A DNA stretch of 64,000 bases from Gemmataceae bacterium (GCA_019694755.1 JAIBBI010000001.1:57761-121760); one strand, 5' to 3'; shown: positions 34,002-45,059, counted from the first letter of the stretch. Numbers and translations: made by a program. Notes: generated by a model not told the origin, from the letters alone.

Positions 34002-36530
34002 TTACGCTCCTGCACCGGCCAGTTCGCTGACCGGCGGCGGAACGTCGCCAGACGGCTTCGTGGTCGTTTCGAAGGTCAGTTTGCGATCTTCGCCTTCACC
34101 GATCACGGACACGGTAATCGTGTCCTTGCCGACGAAGTTGCCACGGAGCAAATCTTCACTGAGCGGGTCTTCGAGATTCTGCTCGATCGCCCGGCGGAGA
34201 GGCCGGGCCCCGAACTCGAGGCTCGTGCCCTTTTCGATCAGGAATTCCTTGGCCGAGTCGGTCATGACCAGGGTCAGACCCTTGTCCTTGAGCCGCTTGA
34301 TCACCTTCGACAGTTCGATGTCGATGATGTTCTTAAGGTCGCCCGCGGTGAGACTGCGGAAGACGATGATATCGTCGACGCGGTTCAGGAACTCGGGGCG
34401 GAAATTCCGCTCCATTTCCTGCTTGAGCATCACCTTCATCTTCTCGTAGCTGGTGCTTTCGTCCTTCTTCTGGAAGCCGAATGCCTCGCGACCGGTGATC
34501 TGCTCGGCCCCGATGTTTGTCGTCATGATGATGATCGTGTTCTTGAAATCGATCACCCGTCCGACGTTGTCGGTGAGCCGGCCCTCTTCCATGATCTGGA
34601 GCAGCATGTTCCAGACGTCCGGGTGGGCCTTCTCGATTTCGTCGAGGAGCACCACGCTGTACGGCTTCCGGCGGATCTTCTCGGTCAGCTGGCCACCTTC
34701 TTCGTAGCCGACGTAGCCCGGAGGCGCGCCGACCAGTCGGCTGACGTTGTGCTTCTCCATGTATTCGCTCATGTCGAGCTGAACGATGTTGTTCTCGTCG
34801 CCGAACATGAACTGAGCGAGCCGCTTGGCGAGCAATGTCTTGCCGACACCCGTGGGGCCGGCAAAAACGAACGAGCCGATCGGCCGTTTGGGGTCCTTGA
34901 GACCCGCTCGGCTCTTCCGGACCGCCTTGCAGATGGCCTTGATGGCCTCGTCCTGGCTGACGACGGCCGTGTGAAGTTCCTGCTCCATCTTGAGGAGCCG
35001 CGCCGTCTCGTCGTCACCGAGTCGCTTGAGCGGCACGCCGGTCATCTTGCTGACGACTTCGGCAATGACCTCATCGTCGACAACTCCGTCGGTCTCCTTG
35101 GCCTTCTCCCGCCAATCGCGGGTGATGCCTTCCTTCTTCTTCTTGAGTTTGTCGGCCTGATCGCGGAGCGCGGCCGCCTTCTCGAAGTCCTGCTCCGCGA
35201 CGGCAGACTCCTTCTCCTGATTGAGCTTTTCGATCTGCTCTTCGAGTTCCTTGAGATCCGGCGGCCGGGTCATCGCTTTGAGGCGGATGCGGGCGCCGGC
35301 CTCGTCGATAACGTCGATCGCCTTGTCAGGCAGGCAACGGCCGGAAATGTATCGGTCGGACAACTCGACGGCCGAGAGTAGCGCACTGTCGGTGATCTGA
35401 ACGCGGTGGTGCGACTCGTAGCGGTCGCGGAGACCCTTGAGAATCTCGACCGCTTCTTCCTTGGTGGGCGGATTGACGATGATCTCCTGGAATCGGCGGG
35501 CCAAAGCGGCGTCCTTCTCGATGTACTTGCGGTATTCGTCGAGGGTCGTCGCGCCGATGCACTGGATCTCGCCGCGTGCTAAGGCGGGCTTAAGGACGTT
35601 GGACGCGTCGATCGCGCCTTCCGCGCCGCCCGCGCCGACGAGAGTGTGCAACTCGTCGATAAAAAGAATGGTCGTCCGCGCTCGTCGGACTTCGTTCATG
35701 ACCGCCTTGATGCGCTCTTCGAACTGCCCACGGTATTTCGTACCGGCGACCATCATGGCGAGGTCGAGCACGACGATCCGGCGGTCGCGGAGCATCTCGG
35801 GCACATTGCCTTCGATGACGGCCTGGGCCAGTCCTTCAACGATGGCCGTCTTTCCAACGCCCGCCTCGCCGAGGAGGACCGGATTGTTCTTCTGCCGACG
35901 GCTGAGGATCTGGATGACCCGCTCGATCTCGTTGGCCCGGCCGATGACCGGATCGAGCTTGCCCTGGCGGGCGAGCTCGGTCAGGTCGCGGCCGAAGCTG
36001 TCGAGGGCTGGAGTCTTCGACTTGCTCTTGCCGGAACTGCGTTCGCTCCCGCCGCCGTTGCCGCCGCTTTCGGTGTCGCTCGGCATGTTGTGCCCCAAAA
36101 GGTTCAGGACTTCCTCGCGGACGTCTTCCAGTTTCAGCCCCAGATTCATTAACACCTGGGCGGCAACCCCCTCCTGCTCGCGAAGGAGGCCGAGCAGCAA
36201 ATGCTCGGTGCCGACGTAATTGTGATTCAGGTTGCGGGCTTCCTCGATCGAATACTCGATCACCTTCTTGGCCCGCGGCGTCTGCGGCAGTTTGCCCATC
36301 GTCACCATCTCGGTGCCGGGGCCCGACTGCACGATCTTTTCCACCTCGAGCCGGATTTTCCGGAGGTCGATGTCAAGGTTCTTCAGGACATTCGCCGCGA
36401 CGCCCGACCCTTCCTTCACCAGCCCGAGCAGGATATGTTCGGTGCCGATGTACTCATGGTTGAATCGCTGCGCCTCCTGATTGGCGAGCTGCATGACCTT
36501 GCGGGCCCGGTCCGTAAAGCGTTCGTACAT
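34002..36530 (-). CDS. clpC: ATP-dependent Clp protease ATP-binding subunit ClpC
   Basis: An 842-residue Hsp100 unfoldase that feeds proteins to ClpP. It has two N-domain repeats (1-145), AAA1 with Walker A GEAGVGKT near residue 221, a middle coiled coil with a UVR motif ([19 protein letters not shown]), AAA2 with [15 protein letters not shown] near 556 and the C-terminal small domain. Start is ATG 36530 behind GGAG; TTG 36533 is an adjacent alternative. No CtsR- or CIRCE-type operator is visible upstream, but a pair of near-identical 21-base direct repeats is. No clpP or ctsR gene is in the window. Confidence 0.97.
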   Translation of the reverse strand: MYERFTDRARKVMQLANQEAQRFNHEYIGTEHILLGLVKEGSGVAANVLKNLDIDLRKIRLEVEKIVQSGPGTEMVTMGKLPQTPRAKKVIEYSIEEARNLNHNYVGTEHLLLGLLREQEGVAAQVLMNLGLKLEDVREEVLNLLGHNMPSDTESGGNGGGSERSSGKSKSKTPALDSFGRDLTELARQGKLDPVIGRANEIERVIQILSRRQKNNPVLLGEAGVGKTAIVEGLAQAVIEGNVPEMLRDRRIVVLDLAMMVAGTKYRGQFEERIKAVMNEVRRARTTILFIDELHTLVGAGGAEGAIDASNVLKPALARGEIQCIGATTLDEYRKYIEKDAALARRFQEIIVNPPTKEEAVEILKGLRDRYESHHRVQITDSALLSAVELSDRYISGRCLPDKAIDVIDEAGARIRLKAMTRPPDLKELEEQIEKLNQEKESAVAEQDFEKAAALRDQADKLKKKKEGITRDWREKAKETDGVVDDEVIAEVVSKMTGVPLKRLGDDETARLLKMEQELHTAVVSQDEAIKAICKAVRKSRAGLKDPKRPIGSFVFAGPTGVGKTLLAKRLAQFMFGDENNIVQLDMSEYMEKHNVSRLVGAPPGYVGYEEGGQLTEKIRRKPYSVVLLDEIEKAHPDVWNMLLQIMEEGRLTDNVGRVIDFKNTIIIMTTNIGAEQITGREAFGFQKKDESTSYEKMKVMLKQEMERNFRPEFLNRVDDIIVFRSLTAGDLKNIIDIELSKVIKRLKDKGLTLVMTDSAKEFLIEKGTSLEFGARPLRRAIEQNLEDPLSEDLLRGNFVGKDTITVSVIGEGEDRKLTFETTTKPSGDVPPPVSELAGAGA

Positions 36531-36580
36531 CAAGCGTCTCCGTCGACCCGGACGCGTGCTGTCAGGGACACGCTGCCTCG

Positions 36581-36767
36581 GGAAATCGTTCGGTGCGAGC
36601 CGGCAGCCGGCAACGCAAAAGGTATTTTACGGAGCCGGCCCCCACTCGCCACCATTGCCGACACCACGTTCGATGCGCAGTGGCTCCAGGGGATTCATCG
36701 ACCGAACGCGAGATTGTAGGCACGGAGGGCAAAATTGGGCAACTGAGGAAATCGTTCGATGCGAACC
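36581..36767. repeat. pair of 21-base direct repeats upstream of clpC
   Basis: GGAAATCGTTCGGTGCGAGCC at 36581-36601 recurs at 36747-36767 with two transitions (19 of 21 identical), so the copies are 166 bases apart. Their position before clpC suits a regulator site, but they match no heat-shock operator I know. Confidence 0.5.
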
Positions 36768-36832
36768 CGTGACCCGGAATCGAGTTCCGTCGCCAAGTCG
36801 AAGTCAGACGATTGAGAGTCAACTGCGAAAAG

Positions 36833-36874
36833 AAGGACGGCAGGCCTCGATGATCATCGAGGCCTGCCGTCCTT
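36833..36874 (-). terminator. 42-base perfect palindrome, terminator of the YxWxP gene
   Basis: Positions 36833-36853 and 36854-36874 are perfect reverse complements, with no unpaired base between the halves. On the minus strand it starts 13 bases after the stop codon of the YxWxP/Pro-rich gene and is followed by CTTTTC. A hairpin with a small forced loop and the U-rich tail should terminate transcription. Confidence 0.75.
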
Positions 36875-36886
36875 ACCCGGTGCAAG

Positions 36887-38854
36887 TCAGTTGGGTCGGT
36901 CTTTATCCTTGGAGTTCGGCGGCCGATCACCTTGCTTGGAGTTCGGTGGCCCTTGTTTTTGCTGCGGCGGTGGCGGCTGCTGTGGCGGCTTTTGGGCCGG
37001 CGGTGGTGGCTGTTGCTGCACGGGCGGCCTCTGCGTTGGTTGCTGAATCGGAGGCTGCTGCACAGGCGGTTTGGGCTGCACCGGCATCGGAGTCGAAGTC
37101 GGCGGCTTCGGCGGATCGGCCGGCTTGATCGGCGGAACCGGCTGGGGTGACTGGGGCCGATACTTTGGCATGTCCGGCGATTTCGGCTGCTCCGCCGGCT
37201 TGTTGGGAAGCGGCGGAGGTGTGGTCGCTTTGGGTTGTTCCTTCGGCGCGTCCGGCTTGTTGGGGAGTGGCGGAGGAGTGTTCACTTTGGGCTGTTCCTT
37301 CGGCGCGTCCGGCTTGGTCGATTTCGGCTGCTCTGCCGGCTTGTTGGGGAGCGGCGGAGGCGTGGTTGCCTTCGGCTGTTCCTTCGGTGCGTCCGGTTTG
37401 GTCGCCTTGGGCTGTTCGGGTGCCTTGTTCGGCAGCGGGGGCGGAGTTGTCGCCTTAGGCGCATCTACTTTCGCTTTCGGCTGCTCTTTCGGAGCCTCGG
37501 GCTTCACCGGCGGCGCGACGGGCGCTGGCGGGGGCGGTGTTGTCGGCTTGGTATTAGCGACATTGGTTTTCGGGACTTCGACGCGGATCGGCCGGGTGAT
37601 TGCCGCCGGCTGGCCCGACTTCGATCCCGCCGGCGTGGCAGCCGCCAAGGCTTGTTGCTCCAGCTTTACGCGCTGGATCGACGCCTGCTGCACGTCCTTG
37701 GCCGACTGCACTGCGGCCGCCTGCTCGACCTTCGTCACGGGGCGGAGTTTCACGGTGTTGGTGTCGACATTGTTGATCGGGGCGACCATCGTCACATTGC
37801 GGACGTTGTTCACCACCGTGGTGTTATTGTTGATGATGGTCGTTTTGTTAAAGTTGTTGACGACGGTGTTCTGCTGGACGTAGGTCACGGGCGGGCGCGG
37901 GATGTCGCCGCGATACCGACCGACATAAAGAGCATTGATTCCGACTGTCCAGCCCGGGGTGGCGGCATAGTGGTGCCGGTAGTAGCCCCACAGCGGGTCG
38001 TATCCACCCACGCCGATTCGGACATCGATCCAACTGTTGAAGCCGGCCGTTCGATACCGGGCCTCGAAGTAATCGCCGAAGTAGTACGCCGAGCAACCCC
38101 GGCGAATGAAGAGCGCGCCATAAAGTGCGTCATCGTAGACCACAAACCGAGGACGATACACGAGCGCGGGGCGGTAGCCGACACCGAAGTAGACCGGCGC
38201 GAACAGGACGCCCCGACGCCGTAGCGGGAAATCCCAGTAACCGTCGACAAAGACATACCCGCAGGGAGTCCAGACGTAGTGGGCCGGGATATAGACCCAA
38301 TCCGGACGGTACGCGCACCAGAATCCCGGTCGCCAAGCGTAACGGGTTTCTCGATAAACCCAAGTGCCGGGGACGTAGGTATAGTTTTCGCCCGGTGCGG
38401 GAATGGCCGGGCCGGTGTCTGGCGGCGGCGGTGGCTGTGGCACGTAATCAATCTGGTTCTGCCCCGCACCCGCCCAAAAGCCGCTGGTCCACTGCCAAGA
38501 ATCGCCAACCTGCCGCCAGTTGCCGGGCACCCATTGTCGGCCCGGAGGCGGCTGCCGCCAGAAGCCGCTGATCCAGATGTAGTCGTTTCGGTCCTCGTCC
38601 CAGGCCCAGTAGCCCGGAATCCACTGAACGTCTTCGCCCTCCGGCTTCTGATCCGGGGGCAGTTCCTCGATCGCGGCCGGCGGGGCCTTCGGCACGGGCG
38701 TCCCGGCCTTGGGTTCCTGATTAACGGCGGCTGCGTAGGCTTCGTGAATCTGGCCGCGGGTAAGGACTTCCGGCTCCTGAGTAGCTGGCTCCTGCGCCGT
38801 CAGAAACGTTGCGAAAATGAAAGCCGCGCCGACGAGTGGGAAGCGGGTGGTCAT
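36887..38854 (-). CDS. secreted YxWxP-repeat protein with proline-rich C-terminus
   Basis: A 655-residue protein with a signal peptide (about 1-20). Residues 70-330 are packed with aromatic repeats of the type W-x-P-G-x-W (VQWIPGYWAWDE, RQWVPGNW, YTYVPGTWVYRE, RYAWRPGFW), the YxWxP pattern widespread in planctomycetes. A short Asn/Thr/Val-rich stretch follows (VVNNFNKTTIINNNTTVVNN), and then about 250 residues rich in Pro, Lys and Gln with at least four copies of the unit PKEQPK-x-TTPPPLPNKP. It is most likely a cell-envelope or wall-associated protein. Function unknown. SD AAGGAG precedes the ATG. Confidence 0.8.
   Translation of the reverse strand: MTTRFPLVGAAFIFATFLTAQEPATQEPEVLTRGQIHEAYAAAVNQEPKAGTPVPKAPPAAIEELPPDQKPEGEDVQWIPGYWAWDEDRNDYIWISGFWRQPPPGRQWVPGNWRQVGDSWQWTSGFWAGAGQNQIDYVPQPPPPPDTGPAIPAPGENYTYVPGTWVYRETRYAWRPGFWCAYRPDWVYIPAHYVWTPCGYVFVDGYWDFPLRRRGVLFAPVYFGVGYRPALVYRPRFVVYDDALYGALFIRRGCSAYYFGDYFEARYRTAGFNSWIDVRIGVGGYDPLWGYYRHHYAATPGWTVGINALYVGRYRGDIPRPPVTYVQQNTVVNNFNKTTIINNNTTVVNNVRNVTMVAPINNVDTNTVKLRPVTKVEQAAAVQSAKDVQQASIQRVKLEQQALAAATPAGSKSGQPAAITRPIRVEVPKTNVANTKPTTPPPPAPVAPPVKPEAPKEQPKAKVDAPKATTPPPLPNKAPEQPKATKPDAPKEQPKATTPPPLPNKPAEQPKSTKPDAPKEQPKVNTPPPLPNKPDAPKEQPKATTPPPLPNKPAEQPKSPDMPKYRPQSPQPVPPIKPADPPKPPTSTPMPVQPKPPVQQPPIQQPTQRPPVQQQPPPPAQKPPQQPPPPQQKQGPPNSKQGDRPPNSKDKDRPN
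37190..37460 (-). repeat. tandem proline-rich coding repeats
   Basis: Imperfect tandem repeats of about 50-75 bases encode PKEQPK-x-TTPPPLPNKP units, at least four copies with Ala/Ser/Asp variation, within the YxWxP gene. Copy number may vary between strains. Confidence 0.7.
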
Positions 38855-39122
38855 GGCGCAACTCCTTCAGTGGAAGCAAACTTGGCAGGCTGTCAGCAAA
38901 ACGCCGCGGTGTGACCTTCTTGCGCCCGCCCCGCCTGCCACTGTTAGACGTTCTACGCTGGTCGACTTATTTGCCGAAAGGTCAAAGTCGCGGCTCCCGC
39001 TCCGAACTGGCAGGTCTCTCCAGTTTACGCAGTCGCCCGATCCTGAAGTTTCGGGGTCCCGGCAACCGATAGAGAAGGACGAACCGTATCAGTCGACGAT
39101 GTCTGCCAGGGAGGGCTGACAT

Positions 39123-40478
39123 ATGCGCCGCCGAATGTGGTTATCGGGACTGGCCGCGCTGAGTCTGGGACGCGTCTGGGCGCAGGACCCGGCCGTTGTC
39201 CAGGCTCCAGTTCAGGGGCCCCCGGGCTCGACGGCCGTCCGCCCCGCGCCTTCCCCAGCTCAGTCGGCCATGAACGCCCCGGGCATGCTCGCCGGCGCGG
39301 AGTCGGCGGCCGCGGCCGCACCTGTTCTGAGCGCGACTCCGCGCATGATCGGCGACTTCCCCGGCTACTTCGGTTACGGTGCGTACACGGTCCGCTATTG
39401 CCTCAGCGGGACAATCACCAATAACGGGCCCCCGACGGGCGATCCCATACGGCCGCCGATCAACCTCGACAATTTCGCCAAGGTTGATGAGACGTTTACC
39501 TACGCGGCCATGAACCTCGCCCGCGGGTCGTTCAAGATCGGCGAGAATGAGCCGGTCCGACCGACGGACCGCGTATTCGCCACGTACCACTACTTTCATC
39601 AGATACCCAACGGGCTGGTTTCCTCCACGGGAATTCTGACGCCGACAGCCACGTCGCCATTTGGTACGCCGGGCACGCCCTACGTACTTCGCGGGACCTT
39701 GGGCGCGACATTGACCAACGATCCTAACTCAGCTCCCGCCAGCCTGTTGAACACGCAGACGAGCGCGTCGAACGTCCACCGCGAAACGATCGGTTTTGAA
39801 AAGACCTTTCTCAACGCCAACGCGTCGATCGGTATGCGTTTGCCGTTCTTCCAGACGGATCAGGCCAGTTCCAGCTCATTCAATAGCGCCGCGTTACAGT
39901 CGTTCTCGCCGTTCAATACGACTGGCATGGTCGTCGGTGGCGGTAGCACGCTCGACAACTCACGTGTCGGCGATTTGAGCATTATCTTCAAATACGCCTT
40001 CGTCAATTACGACGATCGCGTGATCAGCGGCGGCCTCGTGGTGACCGCGCCGACCGGCGGCGGTATACTCCTCGCCGACGGTTCGCGGCTTTATTCGACT
40101 ATGCTCCAGCCCTGGGTCGGCGGTTATCGTTCGTGGGACCGACTGTACGTTCACGGTTTCAGTTCTATCGCCGTGCCGACTGATAGCCGGGACCTGACAT
40201 TGTGGTTCAACGATATCGGCGTCGGGTACTTCCTGTATCAGGCCCCCGAGGATCAGTTGATCACCTACTTGACTCCGACAGTCGAGTGTCACATCAACAC
40301 GCCGCTCGACAATCACCGCGACGGTGGCATCTTTGCGTCCGACTCCGTGTTCTTCACGGGAGGTGTCCACATCGGAATCGGCCGCCGTGCAGTGCTGACG
40401 CTCGGTGCCGCGACCCCGGTGACGGGCCCCCGACCCAATCAGGTCGAGGCGACCGCCCAACTCAACTGGTTCTTTTGA
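39123..40478 (+). CDS. putative outer-membrane beta-barrel protein
   Basis: A 451-residue secreted protein. A signal peptide (about 1-20, ending GRVWA) and a Pro/Ala-rich linker precede a domain with regularly alternating strands (YGAYTVRYCLSG, GDLSIIFKYAFVNYDDRVISGG, GVHIGIGRRAVLTLGAAT). The chain ends NWFF, and a terminal Phe is typical of outer-membrane barrels assembled by BamA. Family not recognised; planctomycete genomes carry many such proteins. It is convergent with the ABC permease gene with one base between the stops. Confidence 0.7.
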   Translation: MRRRMWLSGLAALSLGRVWAQDPAVVQAPVQGPPGSTAVRPAPSPAQSAMNAPGMLAGAESAAAAAPVLSATPRMIGDFPGYFGYGAYTVRYCLSGTITNNGPPTGDPIRPPINLDNFAKVDETFTYAAMNLARGSFKIGENEPVRPTDRVFATYHYFHQIPNGLVSSTGILTPTATSPFGTPGTPYVLRGTLGATLTNDPNSAPASLLNTQTSASNVHRETIGFEKTFLNANASIGMRLPFFQTDQASSSSFNSAALQSFSPFNTTGMVVGGGSTLDNSRVGDLSIIFKYAFVNYDDRVISGGLVVTAPTGGGILLADGSRLYSTMLQPWVGGYRSWDRLYVHGFSSIAVPTDSRDLTLWFNDIGVGYFLYQAPEDQLITYLTPTVECHINTPLDNHRDGGIFASDSVFFTGGVHIGIGRRAVLTLGAATPVTGPRPNQVEATAQLNWFF

Positions 40479-40479
40479 C

Positions 40480-42852
40480 CTAATATTGGGTCTTGAGCAC
40501 GGCAACGAGATCGAGTTTGTCGAGCTTGCGCCGCACGATCAGTGCGGACGCGACGGCTGAAGCCAGGATGACGATCGCCGCGACCGAGTAAGTTGCCGGG
40601 AATATCACGACCGGCATCCGGATCGCCTCCGACTCGACCGATTTGGCAATCATGTAAGCCAACCCCTGTCCCAGAAGTTGGCCGACGGGCAGTGACGCCA
40701 GGACCAGCACGGCCAGTTCCCCCAGCAGGATGGCAGAGATTTCGCCCCGAGTGAACCCGAGAACACGAAGACTTGCGAGGTCCCGGCTCCGCTCGGCCAG
40801 CGAGACCTGGGCCGCGTTGTAAACCACGCCTACCGCGATGATGATGCCGAACGTCACATAGAAACTGCGGATGATCCGCATGTTCTCCTGCTGGATGTCG
40901 TTGAAATTCTGGACCATCGCGCTTTTCACCTGGGCGGCGGCCAGCGCGGGCCGCTCCTTGAGCGTGGCGTAGAGGTTGGGCAATTCGTTGCTGTCGGCAA
41001 TCAGGTATCCTCCGCTTACGGCATCGCTCTCGCCCATCAGACGGTTCAATGCGTCGATTCGCATATAGGCGTTCGCGCCGACGATTTCCTTCACGATCAG
41101 GCTGACAGTCACTTCGCGAATGGGTCGCTGCCCTTCGAGGACCTCGATCGAGACGGATTCGCCCGCGCGTACGTCGAGGATCTTGGCTAATTCGTCGCCG
41201 AGGACCAATCCCTCTGGCGGCAGGGCGACCGCATGCAAGCTCTCGTCGATCAATCGAAGCAGTCGCGGCTCACCTACCAGACCGCGGACGGCGAGCCTCT
41301 TCGATCGCGGACCATGCCGCAGTTTTGCCGCGACGGCGCGGAATGGCTCGGCCGCGATGACTCCGGGCAGGTGCGCGAGTTCGTGATTGATTCGTCCGGG
41401 CCGCGGCTCGACAAACGACACGCTGACAGTCTGCCGCTGCATCACGTCAAATTGGATGTCAACGATCCAATCGAACGCATCGCCGATGAAAAAGCCCATG
41501 ATGAGCACGGCAGAACCAAATCCGAGTCCGAGGATGGACAGGGCCGCGCTGATCGGCTTGCGTTCGAGGTTGCGCAACACCATTCGCGCACCCGGCGACA
41601 AGAGCCTGGCCAGCCCGATGCGCTCGGCCAGCGTGGCCCGGTAGCGCGGTGGTGACGGCGGCCGCATGGCCTCGGCCGGGGGAAGCGTGACAGCTCGCCT
41701 TACCGCGCCGAGCGTACCGACCCCCGCAGCAATGAGTGCGATAACCGTCGCCTCGATGAAGACGCTCGGTTCATAGTGGAAGAGAAGAATCGGGAACCGG
41801 TAGAATTTCTGATACAGGGAGGTCATCCACTGCCCCTGGAGGATGCCTCCGATCATCCCGCCTACAAGGCCGAGTGCCACGATTACGAGTGCGAATTTCA
41901 GGTAGTGCCAGCCCACGGCGAGACTGGAGTAGCCGAACGCCTTGAGTGCGGCGATCTGCTCGCGTTGCGAGGTGACGAGTCGCGACAGGACGACGTTGAG
42001 GAGGAAGGCCGCGACGCCCAGAAAGATATTGGGGGCGATCCGCGAGATATTCTTCAGGTTCTCGAACTCGTCCGAAACGAACTTGTGTGAGAGCTGTTCG
42101 TCTCGGCCCACGGCACCTGTTCCGCCATACTCGGCCGTCAGATCGTCGAGTTGGCGCAGCACTTCCTTTTCGACCGCGCCGGGTGCAAGCGTCAATGTGA
42201 GGTCGTTGAACGCGCCGCGGAGGTCGAAGGCGAACTCGAGGGGCCGGCGAGGCATCCACATCACGGCAAACCGTTTATCGTCCGGAAAGAAGTCGCCCTG
42301 CCGCATCTGAAAGATGTACTCCGGCGCGAGAGCGACGCCGACGATCCGCAACAGCTTCTTTCGGCCATTGATGATGGCCGAGACGGTGTCGCCCGGTTCG
42401 AGTTTGTTCGCGACGGTGAACGCCTCGCTGGCCAGCACCTCGTCGTCGCGGGCAGGATCGGGGAACCGGCCCAGCCGGAGATAGACTGTGTTCAGGTCGC
42501 CGGCCGCGTCGTATTCCGGTAACGAGATCAGCCGGCCGACGGCCGGCTCGGGCAGGCCACGCACGTCGAGAGTCACGTCCTGCACGACCCGAGTCGACAC
42601 TGTGACCACACCCGGAATCTCGGCCACACGATCCGCCAGCGATCGCGGTGCGCGTTTCACGCGGGCGAATACGTCGGCAAACCTGTGGCGGTCGTAATAG
42701 GCGGCCCGAGTCTGTTCGAGGCTCACGAGCGCGCTGCGGGTCATGACAAATGCCGTGACGCCGCACATGAGGATGAGAACGATCGCCAGCACCTGGCCTT
42801 TGACTTGCCAGAGGTCGCGAAGCAGCTTGCGGTCGATGGCGGAAATCACCAC
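40480..42852 (-). CDS. FtsX-type ABC transporter permease, two FtsX domains
   Basis: A 790-residue permease with an N-terminal transmembrane helix (about 20-38), a large periplasmic domain, a first FtsX core (about 275-390), a second helix around 440 with another periplasmic domain, and a second FtsX core (about 660-785). This DevC/LolCE-like double layout belongs to transporters that move lipids, lipoproteins or other envelope substrates out of the inner membrane. It starts with GTG (42852 or 42849) inside the end of the ATPase gene, so both are translated together. Confidence 0.88.
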   Translation of the reverse strand: MVISAIDRKLLRDLWQVKGQVLAIVLILMCGVTAFVMTRSALVSLEQTRAAYYDRHRFADVFARVKRAPRSLADRVAEIPGVVTVSTRVVQDVTLDVRGLPEPAVGRLISLPEYDAAGDLNTVYLRLGRFPDPARDDEVLASEAFTVANKLEPGDTVSAIINGRKKLLRIVGVALAPEYIFQMRQGDFFPDDKRFAVMWMPRRPLEFAFDLRGAFNDLTLTLAPGAVEKEVLRQLDDLTAEYGGTGAVGRDEQLSHKFVSDEFENLKNISRIAPNIFLGVAAFLLNVVLSRLVTSQREQIAALKAFGYSSLAVGWHYLKFALVIVALGLVGGMIGGILQGQWMTSLYQKFYRFPILLFHYEPSVFIEATVIALIAAGVGTLGAVRRAVTLPPAEAMRPPSPPRYRATLAERIGLARLLSPGARMVLRNLERKPISAALSILGLGFGSAVLIMGFFIGDAFDWIVDIQFDVMQRQTVSVSFVEPRPGRINHELAHLPGVIAAEPFRAVAAKLRHGPRSKRLAVRGLVGEPRLLRLIDESLHAVALPPEGLVLGDELAKILDVRAGESVSIEVLEGQRPIREVTVSLIVKEIVGANAYMRIDALNRLMGESDAVSGGYLIADSNELPNLYATLKERPALAAAQVKSAMVQNFNDIQQENMRIIRSFYVTFGIIIAVGVVYNAAQVSLAERSRDLASLRVLGFTRGEISAILLGELAVLVLASLPVGQLLGQGLAYMIAKSVESEAIRMPVVIFPATYSVAAIVILASAVASALIVRRKLDKLDLVAVLKTQY

Positions 42853-43574
42853 TGAAGCTCCCGCGCGGGAAGCCGGGTGGCATTGGTGGTGATTCTGTCG
42901 ACCCGGCCGTCATGAATGTGGATCACGCGGTCGGCCATGCCGGCTATGGCCGCGTTGTGCGTGATCACGGCCGTCGTGGTTCCCAGTTCCCGGTTGGCTG
43001 CCGCGATGGCTTCAAGCACGACCACCCCGGTTTCCACATCGAGTGCGCCCGTCGGTTCGTCGCAAAGGAGAATATACGGTCGCTTGGCGACAGCCCTGGC
43101 AATGGCGACACGCTGCTGCTGGCCTCCGGAGAGTTGCGAGGGGAAATGGTCCATCCGATCCTGCAGGCCGACCAGCGCAAGAGCCTCGGCCGGCTTCATC
43201 GGGTTCTTACTGATCTCGGTCACGAGAGCGACGTTTTCGCGGGCCGTGAGGCTGGGAATGAGGTTGTAGAACTGGAATACGAAGCCGACATGCTCACGCC
43301 GGTAGCGTGTCAGCTCGGCGTCGCCGACCTCGGTCAGTTCTTTGCCGCGGTACGAGACGCTACCGCCCGAGGGTACGTCGAGACCGCCGAGAATGTTGAG
43401 GAGGGTCGACTTGCCCGACCCCGAGGGCCCGAGCAGCACAACGAATTCGCCGGCAAACAGGTCGAGGTCGACGCCGCGGAGCGCGTGGACATCGACTTCG
43501 CCCATGTGGTACACCTTCGTGACGCCGCGAGCGCGAAAGACCTGATCCTTGCCGGCGGAAGGGGATTCGGACAT
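42846..43574 (-). CDS. LolD/MacB-type ABC transporter ATP-binding protein
   Basis: A 242-residue ABC ATPase partner of the FtsX permease. Walker [11 protein letters not shown]-loop [13 protein letters not shown], signature [14 protein letters not shown], Walker [13 protein letters not shown] and H-switch VITHN are all intact and of the MacB/LolD type. The gene overlaps the permease start by seven bases. The exported substrate is not indicated. Confidence 0.95.
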   Translation of the reverse strand: MSESPSAGKDQVFRARGVTKVYHMGEVDVHALRGVDLDLFAGEFVVLLGPSGSGKSTLLNILGGLDVPSGGSVSYRGKELTEVGDAELTRYRREHVGFVFQFYNLIPSLTARENVALVTEISKNPMKPAEALALVGLQDRMDHFPSQLSGGQQQRVAIARAVAKRPYILLCDEPTGALDVETGVVVLEAIAAANRELGTTTAVITHNAAIAGMADRVIHIHDGRVDRITTNATRLPARELQW

Positions 43575-43726
43575 GCGCCCTCGGAATAGACTGCAGTTAT
43601 CTTAGGGACCCCCGCCGTGGGTCGCGGTTCGGGTCCGCTGGCCGCCGGGGAAGCCTCAACGTACAACCGACAATAGTCATTTAACATTCACATTGCCTGA
43701 GTCGAAAGGTCCGCATTAGCATTCCA

Positions 43727-44959
43727 GTGATCCCGACAGCCACCAAGACGACGTTTGCCGACCTGCACCTGTCGAAGCCATTGCTTCGGGTGCTGGCCGA
43801 AGCGAATTATCATCATCCGACGCCGATCCAGGAGGAATTGATCCCGCACGCGCTCAAGGGCCGCGACGTGATCGGCCAGGCTCAGACCGGGACCGGCAAA
43901 ACCGCCTCGTTCCTCCTGCCCTACCTGAACTCCTGGAAGGAAAACGGTCCTCCGGGTCCGACAGCACTGATCCTTGTGCCGACCCGCGAGTTGGCCGTGC
44001 AGGTGGCCGAAGAGGCCAAGAAACTCTGCCCCACTCACCACATCAAGACGATGGCCGTTTACGGCGGCACGCGCGTCGTATCGCAGATGAAGGCGCTCAA
44101 AGACGGGATCGACCTCGTCGTGGGAACTCCCGGCCGGGTGCTTGACCTGATCGCCCGCGGCTCACTTCACCTTCACGGGATCAAATACGCCGTTCTCGAC
44201 GAAGCCGACCGCATGCTCGACATCGGCTTCAGGCCGGATATCGAGAAGATTCTCCGCAGGGTCCCGAAGGAGCGGCAGACGCTCCTTCTCTCGGCAACGG
44301 TTCCCGACTCGGTCATGCGGCTGACGACCCGTTACATGATCGATCCGTTCCACATAAATCTTTGCCCGGACGAGCCGACCGTCAGCAAGATTCGCCAGAC
44401 CTTTTACACCGTTGATCAGGACCGGAAGTTCGAGTTGCTCCTCCGCGTGCTGGTTAAGGAACGCCCGCGTCAGGCGATCGTTTTCTGCCGGCGTAAGCGC
44501 GATGCCGACAAGTTGTTTACCAAGCTTCGGCCCAAGGTACCGCGTTGCGGTGCAATGCACGGCGACCTGCAGCAGTCGCAGCGTGACCGGATCATGGCCG
44601 GGTTCCGTCAGGGTAAAGTTGTCGTACTCATCGCTACCGACGTGGTCGGCCGCGGCATCGATGTCGTGGGAATCTCACACGTCATCAACTACGATCTGCC
44701 GGACGACATCGAGAACTACGTCCACCGAATCGGGCGGACTGGCCGCATCGGCAACGACGGCGTCGCGATCTCGTTCGTCACTCCGGAAGAGGGCGATCAC
44801 CTGACCTCGATTGAGATGCAGGTCAATCGGCTCCTCGAAGAAGAACGAATGCCGAACTTTGAGGCGTATTCGCCGCGGGCGAAAAAGGTCGACCCCGAGC
44901 CGAAGGCGGCCTCGCCGGTGTTTGGTCGGCGGTCGGTCAAGAAGTACCGCCGACTGTGA
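43727..44959 (+). CDS. DEAD-box RNA helicase
   Basis: A 410-residue RNA helicase of the DEAD-box family, of the RhlE/CsdA type. Motifs: Q-motif HHPTPIQEELIP, motif I AQTGTGKTASF, Ia PTRELA, II VLDEADRM, III LLSAT, IV IVFCRRKRDADKL, V IATDVVGRGIDV and VI HRIGRTGR. The C-terminal extension is short and basic (RRSVKKYRRL). The start is a GTG without a strong ribosome site; no better start lies between it and the Q-motif. It acts on structured RNA, such as in ribosome assembly or decay. Confidence 0.95.
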   Translation: MIPTATKTTFADLHLSKPLLRVLAEANYHHPTPIQEELIPHALKGRDVIGQAQTGTGKTASFLLPYLNSWKENGPPGPTALILVPTRELAVQVAEEAKKLCPTHHIKTMAVYGGTRVVSQMKALKDGIDLVVGTPGRVLDLIARGSLHLHGIKYAVLDEADRMLDIGFRPDIEKILRRVPKERQTLLLSATVPDSVMRLTTRYMIDPFHINLCPDEPTVSKIRQTFYTVDQDRKFELLLRVLVKERPRQAIVFCRRKRDADKLFTKLRPKVPRCGAMHGDLQQSQRDRIMAGFRQGKVVVLIATDVVGRGIDVVGISHVINYDLPDDIENYVHRIGRTGRIGNDGVAISFVTPEEGDHLTSIEMQVNRLLEEERMPNFEAYSPRAKKVDPEPKAASPVFGRRSVKKYRRL

Positions 44960-44990
44960 CGGCCGACTTCGGGAAATCACCCTTTTTTGC

Positions 44991-45019
44991 TTGGATTTCG
45001 GGAACGCGCGCGGCACAAT
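44991..45019 (+). promoter_or_regulatory. weak candidate promoter of the UGPC thioredoxin gene
   Basis: TTGGAT (44991-44996), a 17-base spacer and CACAAT (45014-45019) lie 40 bases before the start codon, in the 100-base gap after the helicase gene. The -35 match is poor (three of six), so this is a weak candidate. Confidence 0.25.
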
Positions 45020-45059
45020 AGCCGTCTCACGAGCAATCCGCGTTGAGGTGGGCTTGGCC

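Larger units (their letters stand above)
36531..36886. other. intergenic region upstream of clpC
   Basis: These 356 bases hold the clpC leader, the direct repeat pair at 36581-36767 and, at the far end, the 42-base palindrome that ends the next minus-strand gene. I found no gene, tRNA or clear promoter in between. Confidence 0.5.

Noticed and set aside
36531..36886. CtsR or CIRCE operator before clpC
   Set aside because: No match to either consensus on either strand.
37190..37460. Possible CRISPR-like tandem repeats
   Set aside because: The repeats are in frame and encode Pro-rich units; there are no spacers and no cas genes.
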